Assembly: GCA_036381615.1 (NCBI GenBank)
Contig: DASVCL010000012.1
Coordinates: 62,001-126,000 of the forward strand
Length of the DNA: 64,000 nucleotides
Direction: 5' to 3'
Source of the DNA: CALANV01 sp036381615
GTDB lineage: Bacteria; Pseudomonadota; Alphaproteobacteria; CACIAM-22H2
In this document: piece by piece, positions 59,359-64,000 of the stretch
How the letters are laid out: each line of letters opens with the position of its first letter
How positions within the stretch are numbered: the first letter of the stretch is position 1
Notes under the pieces: generated by a model
The model's database searches: none
Seen by the model: the letters and a program-made list of their open reading frames with translations, nothing else
Told to the model about the DNA's origin: nothing
Made by a program: the position numbers and the translations under genes

Positions 59359-59389
59359 TGGCGCCGATGCATCCCAGGCATCGGCGCCA
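59359..59389. terminator. Bidirectional hairpin terminator, speE / acyl-CoA dehydrogenase
   Basis: A perfect 12-base stem (TGGCGCCGATGC with its complement) and a seven-base loop lie between the convergent speE and acyl-CoA dehydrogenase genes. Confidence 0.75.
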
Positions 59390-59410
59390 AGCCTTTCCCT
59401 GGGCCGCCGT

Positions 59411-60577
59411 CTAGTACGATTTCGGCAATCCCAGCACTTTTTCCGCAATATAGCAGAGGATCAGGTGCGGGCTGACGGGCGCCAGCCGCGGAATCCACGC
59501 CTCGCGAAGGAATCGCTCCACGTGATACTCCTTCGCGTAGCCCATGCCGCCGAGTGTCAGGATCGCGGTTTCGCAGGCCCGGAAACACGCCTCCGCCGCC
59601 AGATATTTCGCGGCGTTCGCCTCGGCACCGCAGGGCTGACCGCGGTCGTAGAGCGTCGCCGCCTTGAAGACCATTAGGTCTGCGGCCTCGAGCTCCATCC
59701 AGCAGCGGGCCAGCGGATGCTGGATTGCCTGATTCTGACCGATCGGCCGGTCGAAGACGATCCGTTCGCCGGCATATCGCGCGGCGCGCTCGAGGGCAGC
59801 CCGGCCGAGGCCGACCGCTTCGGCTGCGATAAGGATGCGCTCCGGATTGAGGCCGTGGAGAATGTAGGTAAATCCCTTGCCCTCATCGCCGATCCGGTCG
59901 GCGACCGGCACGCGCAACCCGTCGAAAAACACCTGATTCGAATCGACCGCCTTGCGGCCCATCTTCTCGATTTCGCGGACCTCGACGAAGCGTCTGTCGA
60001 GGTCCGTGTAGAACAGGCTCAGCCCGCCCGTGGGCTCGGTCACCTGTTCGACCGGCGTGGTACGCGCCAGGAGAAGAACCTTGTTCGCCACCTGGGCCGT
60101 CGAGATCCAGATCTTTTGACCATGGATCACGTAATGGTCGCCGTCGCGCGCGGCGTATGTCCTTATCCGAAGCGTATTGAGGCCGGCATCCGGTTCCGTC
60201 ACCGCGAAGCAGGCGCGGTCCTCGCCGCGAATGAGGGGCGGCAGCATCCGTGCCTGCTGTTCGGGCGTACCGAACTTTACGACGGGCTGCAGCCCGAAGA
60301 TGTTCATGTGGACGGCGGAGGCCCCTGAAAATCCCGCGCCTGACTGGCTGATCGTCTGCATGAGGATGGCCGCCTCGGTTATGCCGAGTCCGGCGCCCCC
60401 GCAATGCTCCGGCATGGCAATGCCAAGCCATCCGTCCCGCGCCAGCGCGGCATGGAACTCCTCCGGAAAGCCGCCGTCGCGGTCCCGTTGCAGCCAATAG
60501 TCAAGCCCGAACGCCGCACAGATCTTCTGCACGGCGGCGCGGATGCCCTTCTGATCCTGGCTCAGCTCGAAGTCCAT
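59411..60577 (-). CDS. Acyl-CoA dehydrogenase, short form
   Basis: This 388-residue protein is a classical acyl-CoA dehydrogenase. Visible blocks are ACFAVTEPDAGLNTLRIRTY (FAD site), YVIHGQKIWISTAQVANKVL and GLNPERILIAAEAVGLGRAA. The C-terminal LTLGGMGYAKEYHVERFLRE then IPRLAPVSPHLILCYIAEKV completes it. The ATG at 60577 starts MDFELSQDQKGIRAAVQ, the usual N terminus; a longer frame to 60670 has no conserved residues. Ribosome binding site is weak. The residue expected as catalytic base is not obvious by eye at the usual place. The substrate is unknown. It converges on speE and lies 213 bases from the kinase gene. Confidence 0.88.
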   Translation of the reverse strand: MDFELSQDQKGIRAAVQKICAAFGLDYWLQRDRDGGFPEEFHAALARDGWLGIAMPEHCGGAGLGITEAAILMQTISQSGAGFSGASAVHMNIFGLQPVVKFGTPEQQARMLPPLIRGEDRACFAVTEPDAGLNTLRIRTYAARDGDHYVIHGQKIWISTAQVANKVLLLARTTPVEQVTEPTGGLSLFYTDLDRRFVEVREIEKMGRKAVDSNQVFFDGLRVPVADRIGDEGKGFTYILHGLNPERILIAAEAVGLGRAALERAARYAGERIVFDRPIGQNQAIQHPLARCWMELEAADLMVFKAATLYDRGQPCGAEANAAKYLAAEACFRACETAILTLGGMGYAKEYHVERFLREAWIPRLAPVSPHLILCYIAEKVLGLPKSY

Positions 60578-60790
60578 GGAGCCGGTTTCCCGCAGGAAAT
60601 CACCTGCTGTCCCCCAATGATCGCCCATAAACGGACCGAGCCCGAATGGCCGGGCCTCAATCCGCTTCAACGAAGGCTATTCAATCTTTCGGGAATTCTT
60701 GCGATATGACTAGTCCAATTGGGGGATAGGCCTCCAAGTTGCTTGGCATCCTTGCCCGGTCGAGTTCTAATGTCGGCGGAGGGGGACATT

Positions 60791-62995
60791 ATGGCTCCAC
60801 GGGCGATTGGGGCCGAACTCCCAGTCGGCAGCGCTGAACATAGCGCCGACGAACTCGCGCAGCTCCTCGACTTAGCGCTCGAGTGCGCCGGGGCGGTGAC
60901 GTGGCAGTGGGATATTGCCACGGATGAATGCTTCTGGTCGGACGAATTTCGCGAACTGCTCGGGCTGGAGAGCTCGACACCGCCCTCGTACGAGAACTGG
61001 CTTGCGTCGATCGTGCCGGAAGATCGCGCGGACGTGGCGCGTACCCTTCATGAGCATATCCAGTCCGGCCGCGATTTCCGCATCGAGTTCCGGATCAACC
61101 ACCCTCATCGCGGTCGACGCTGGCTCGCATCGTCCTGCCGCGTGCTTCGGGATGAGAACGGCAAGCCGCGCCGCCTGATCGGCGTCACGTCCGACATCAC
61201 GGACAGCAAGCGGACGGAAATGGCGCTGCGCGACAGTCAGCGACTGTTCCGCCGCATTGCCGAAGTCACGCCGGACATTGTCTACATCTACGACCTCGTC
61301 GAGCATCGCAACGTCTACATCAACGGCCGGATCAAGACCGTGCTCGGCTACTCCGAGGCCGAGATTCGTCAACTGCGCGGCCAGGCGATAAGGTCGCTCA
61401 TTCACCGCGACGATCTGCGCCAGATCCTCGGCAAGCGGCTCGTGTTCGCCAGGGTCTCGGACGATGAGACGATCGAACGGGAGTTCAGGCTGCGGCACGC
61501 CGATGGCACGTGGCGCTGGTTCCACAACCGTGAGATCGTTTTCGCGCGACATGACGACGGTCGCCCGCGGCAGATACTCGGGCTTCTCACCGACGTGAGC
61601 GACCACCATCGTACCGAACGCGCCTTGCGCGAAAGCGAGGAGCGCTTCCGCCAGCTTGCCGAGACCATCGACGACGTCTTTTGGATCTGGGATCCCGAGA
61701 CGCGGAAAGTCCTGTACCTGTCTCCGGCCTTCGAATCCGTGTGGGGCATGCCGCGAAGCCGCGTCTACGAGAGTACCAAGACTTGGTTCAACACGATTCA
61801 CCCCGCCGATCAAGCGCGCCTCAAGGCAGCCCTGATCACGAGAGTCGAGAGCGGCACGTATGACGAGGAGTTCCGGATCGTGCGCCCGGACGGAACCGTC
61901 CGGTGGATCCGCGATCGCGGGTTTCCGATTACCGATGGTTCGGGTGCCCTGCTCCGCATCGTCGGTGTCGCCGAGGACATCACCGAGCGGCGCCGCGCCG
62001 CCCATGCACTTCGTGAAAGCGAGGAGCGGTTCCGGCAGTTCGCCGACAGTTCCCAGGACGTGGCGTGGATCTTCAACGTCGACGAGAACCGCCTCGAGTA
62101 CGTCAGCGCGAGCTACGAGCGGATCTGGGGACAAAGCCGCGAAAAGATCATGCGGGACGCGGGTAACTGGCTCGATTCGATCCACATCGAGGATCGCGAC
62201 GCGGTGCGCGCGATACTGCCGGGAATCCGCACGGGCGAAAAGCGTACCTTCGAGTACCGGATCGTGCGGCCGGACGGAACCGTCCGCTGGATTCGCAACA
62301 GCGCCTTCCCGATCACGGACGTGCACAGAAAGGTGCATCGCGTCGGTGGAATCGCCCAGGACATCACCGAGCGCAAGCAGACCGAGGAAGAACTCAGCCT
62401 CGCCCTCTCACGGGCCAAGCTGCTGCTGAGCGAGGTGCACCATCGCGTCAAGAACAGCGTGCAGGCGATTACCGCGGTGCTTCGCATGGAGAGGCGCGCG
62501 ACGGCCTCGTCCGAGGCGCAGCGGCGCATCGATGCCACGATCCGGCGCGTCATGGCCATCGGCCGCGTTCACGATCAGCTGTACCGGACGGAGGATTTCG
62601 ACGTCGTCGAGTTCGGCAGCTACCTGCGAACGTTGTGCGACGAACTGGCAAAGTCGATTCTGCCGGCGGGGCGCCAGCTCGACGTGCGGACACAACGGGC
62701 GAAAGTCCCGATTCGCGTCGCAACGTCGCTTGGCCTGATCGCGACCGAACTCGTCACCAATGCGATCAAACATGGCCTTGGCCCCATACGGGTCGACTTC
62801 ACGGCCGGCGGCGGAGTCCTGCGGCTGTCGGTTGCGGATCAGGGGCCGGGCCTGCCGCCCGACTTCGATCCGGACCGCAGCGGTGGACTGGGCGCCCAGC
62901 TTACGCAAAGTCTGTCCCGGCTGATGGGCGGTCAGTTCCGATGGATCGGCCCAGAGTGCATCGTAACGGTTCCGCACGGACGGCAGCGACGCTGA
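60791..62995 (+). CDS. Multi-PAS HisKA_2-type sensor histidine kinase
   Basis: The 734-residue protein has four PAS/PAC units (about residues 18-145, 145-275, 275-405, 405-530) and then a HisKA_2 dimerisation domain. The phospho-acceptor is His551 in LLSEVHHRVKNSVQAITAVL. A C-terminal ATPase domain follows with TELVTNAIKHGLGPIRV, LSVADQGPGLPPDF and SGGLGAQLTQSLSRLMGGQF. PAS units three and four are near-duplicates, each opening with ALRESEERFRQ. No membrane segment, so it is a soluble sensor. The ATG at 60791 has GGAGGGGG six bases upstream; in-frame alternatives lie at 60770 and 60719. Such HWE/HisKA_2 kinases are known to feed PhyR. Confidence 0.88.
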   Translation: MAPRAIGAELPVGSAEHSADELAQLLDLALECAGAVTWQWDIATDECFWSDEFRELLGLESSTPPSYENWLASIVPEDRADVARTLHEHIQSGRDFRIEFRINHPHRGRRWLASSCRVLRDENGKPRRLIGVTSDITDSKRTEMALRDSQRLFRRIAEVTPDIVYIYDLVEHRNVYINGRIKTVLGYSEAEIRQLRGQAIRSLIHRDDLRQILGKRLVFARVSDDETIEREFRLRHADGTWRWFHNREIVFARHDDGRPRQILGLLTDVSDHHRTERALRESEERFRQLAETIDDVFWIWDPETRKVLYLSPAFESVWGMPRSRVYESTKTWFNTIHPADQARLKAALITRVESGTYDEEFRIVRPDGTVRWIRDRGFPITDGSGALLRIVGVAEDITERRRAAHALRESEERFRQFADSSQDVAWIFNVDENRLEYVSASYERIWGQSREKIMRDAGNWLDSIHIEDRDAVRAILPGIRTGEKRTFEYRIVRPDGTVRWIRNSAFPITDVHRKVHRVGGIAQDITERKQTEEELSLALSRAKLLLSEVHHRVKNSVQAITAVLRMERRATASSEAQRRIDATIRRVMAIGRVHDQLYRTEDFDVVEFGSYLRTLCDELAKSILPAGRQLDVRTQRAKVPIRVATSLGLIATELVTNAIKHGLGPIRVDFTAGGGVLRLSVADQGPGLPPDFDPDRSGGLGAQLTQSLSRLMGGQFRWIGPECIVTVPHGRQRR

Positions 62996-63013
62996 AGCGC
63001 GATCCCGCCGACG

Positions 63014-63838
63014 CTATGCCGCCGTGTCGGCAGCGACACCGGCCCCGAGGCGGCGACTCGCCGCCGCCGCGATCTCCTTCAACGTCGTCGCGACGACACC
63101 ATCCCACCGGCTGTCGAAAACGCCGTGATGGCCGAGCGCGGTGAGCACGAGGCTGAGCCGCCCGGCATGGTCGAAGATCGGGGCTGCAAGCGCGCTGATA
63201 CCGGGCAGCAGATCGCCATCGACGCGGCCCAACCCGTAGCGCCGCACCTCGGCGACAAGGCGGTCCGGCGCCAGTGCGTCGAGGTCGTCGGGGCGGCGTG
63301 CGCGAAGATCCGCGAGCTCGGCCTCGACGAGCGCCCGCGTATGCTCCGCCGGCGCATGCGCCAGGAAAACCCGGCCGGTGGCCGATGACAGCAAGGGTAT
63401 TACCGAACCGACCCTGACGTTCACCGTAACGGGCTTGCTGCTCTCTTCCCAGCCGACGACGGTCGGTCCGCGATTGCCCCAGACGGCGATCAGTACCGTC
63501 TCGTCGACGCGCGTCCGGAATGCCGCCGCGGCCCACCTGCCGACCTTTACAGGGTCGAGCCGTCCGAGCGCCGCGAGGCCGACGGTGAGCGCAAGCGTGC
63601 CGAGATCGTAGCGCCCGGTCATCGCATCCTGCTGAACCAGGCCGACCCTGATGAGGCTGACGAGATAGCGGTGCGCCTTGCTCGCCGACATGCCCGCGCG
63701 GCCCGCCACCTCCTTCAATCCCAGCGCGGCCGGCGCCTCGGCCAGCGCACGCAGCAGCTGCGCGCCGAATTCCACCGACTGGATACCTTGCCGTTCCGCC
63801 GGCGCGCCGGCGGAACGGCCACCGCGTTTTGTGTCCAC
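63014..63838 (-). CDS. IclR family transcriptional regulator
   Basis: The 274-residue product is an IclR-type regulator. The N-terminal winged helix-turn-helix is GIQSVEFGAQLLRALAEAPA through LKEVAGRAGMSASKAHRYLV. A GAF-like ligand-binding domain follows (GLAALGRLDPVKVGRWAAAA; PLLSSATGRVFLAHAP; LPGISALAAPIFDHAGRLSL). The GTG at 63838 has GGAGG seven bases upstream; an in-frame GTG at 63868 is a weaker alternative. It is divergent from a gene starting at 63937, which it probably controls together with the 98-base region between them. IclR proteins commonly regulate aromatic, glyoxylate or acyl-CoA pathways; the ligand is not evident. Confidence 0.88.
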   Translation of the reverse strand: MDTKRGGRSAGAPAERQGIQSVEFGAQLLRALAEAPAALGLKEVAGRAGMSASKAHRYLVSLIRVGLVQQDAMTGRYDLGTLALTVGLAALGRLDPVKVGRWAAAAFRTRVDETVLIAVWGNRGPTVVGWEESSKPVTVNVRVGSVIPLLSSATGRVFLAHAPAEHTRALVEAELADLRARRPDDLDALAPDRLVAEVRRYGLGRVDGDLLPGISALAAPIFDHAGRLSLVLTALGHHGVFDSRWDGVVATTLKEIAAAASRRLGAGVAADTAA

Positions 63839-63936
63839 CTCTGATCCTCCGTGTGATCCTCCGTGCACCCTTGACTCGGAACACGTGATTCAAGAATATG
63901 CAATCAGTTTACTATTTAGCAACAGGGAGAGCGACG

Positions 63937-64000
63937 ATGACGGGAACTCCGCACGCTGGCATGACTCAGGACAGGGCGACTGGCCGCGCCAGCGACATGC
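63937..64000 (+). CDS. Start of an unidentified gene (truncated at window edge)
   Basis: An ATG with GGAGAG about six bases upstream opens a frame of 21 residues (MTGTPHAGMTQDRATGRASD) that runs off the right edge. The piece is too short to assign. Its position divergent from an IclR regulator is typical of the regulator's target gene, for example a catabolic enzyme or transporter. Confidence 0.5.
   Translation, partial: MTGTPHAGMTQDRATGRASDM

Noticed and set aside
60872..62338. 488-codon minus-strand frame opposite the histidine kinase
   Set aside because: Antisense shadow of PAS-encoding DNA.
1..64000. tRNA, rRNA, CRISPR arrays, insertion sequences, prophage or integron features
   Set aside because: I looked for tRNA cloverleaf ends, regular repeats, transposase motifs and terminal inverted repeats and saw none; a tRNA search program could still find a divergent one.

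Overview
The window is GC-rich chromosomal DNA from an alphaproteobacterium. The best evidence is a complete PhyR/NepR/EcfG general stress response locus (44486-46672), a system known only from Alphaproteobacteria, and many matches to its promoter signature (GGAAC-N16/17-CGTT). The genus cannot be fixed from this stretch. I saw no rRNA, tRNA, CRISPR array, insertion sequence or prophage.

Layout. 1-940: a fabD fragment divergent from phnN. 1204-10527: a sugar/inositol cluster. An Ino1-type inositol-3-phosphate synthase and a histidine phosphatase face away from a CgeB-like glycosyltransferase, a sugar nucleotidyltransferase, a methyltransferase, an oddly arranged glycosidase, a GT4 glycosyltransferase, two acetyltransferases and an unrecognised protein. 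10532-16336: Lon and Hsp20, then an isoaspartyl methyltransferase/erythromycin-esterase fusion. 16351-19231: a small acyl-CoA operon (thioesterase, AMP-forming ligase, SDR). 19449-26142: stress and envelope genes (phasin, a second NepR, PRC-barrel proteins, DUF3309, an SDR, a LigD polymerase domain with a broken ligase remnant, DUF1328, DUF883). 26160-44300: an eight-gene trehalose/alpha-glucan operon (otsA, glgE, treS-mak, glgB, glgX, treZ, malQ, treY). 44486-49369: ecfG, nepR, phyR, superoxide dismutase, a PRC-barrel protein, a hemerythrin, a KGG-repeat protein and a proline-rich ORF. 49366-54023: a branched-chain amino-acid type ABC transporter. 54143-54328: a chemotaxis receptor remnant. 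54511-60577: an FAD oxidase, two acyl-CoA dehydrogenases, speD and speE. 60791-64000: a multi-PAS HisKA_2 kinase, an IclR regulator and the start of another gene.

How it fits together. I found eleven exact GGAAC-N16/17-CGTT elements. Each is correctly oriented in front of a gene or operon: ino1, the glycosyltransferase operon, two PRC-barrel genes, an SDR, the ligD locus, DUF1328, otsA, nepR-ecfG, sod and the KGG gene. About one match is expected by chance in 64 kb on both strands. The window therefore reads as a stress island: the sigma factor, anti-sigma factor and anti-anti-sigma factor sit next to the trehalose/glucan, oxidative-stress and envelope genes they probably control. The inositol/glycosyl cluster carries two divergent EcfG-type promoters, so I propose it makes a stress-induced inositol-linked or methylated/acylated glycoconjugate; its product is unknown.
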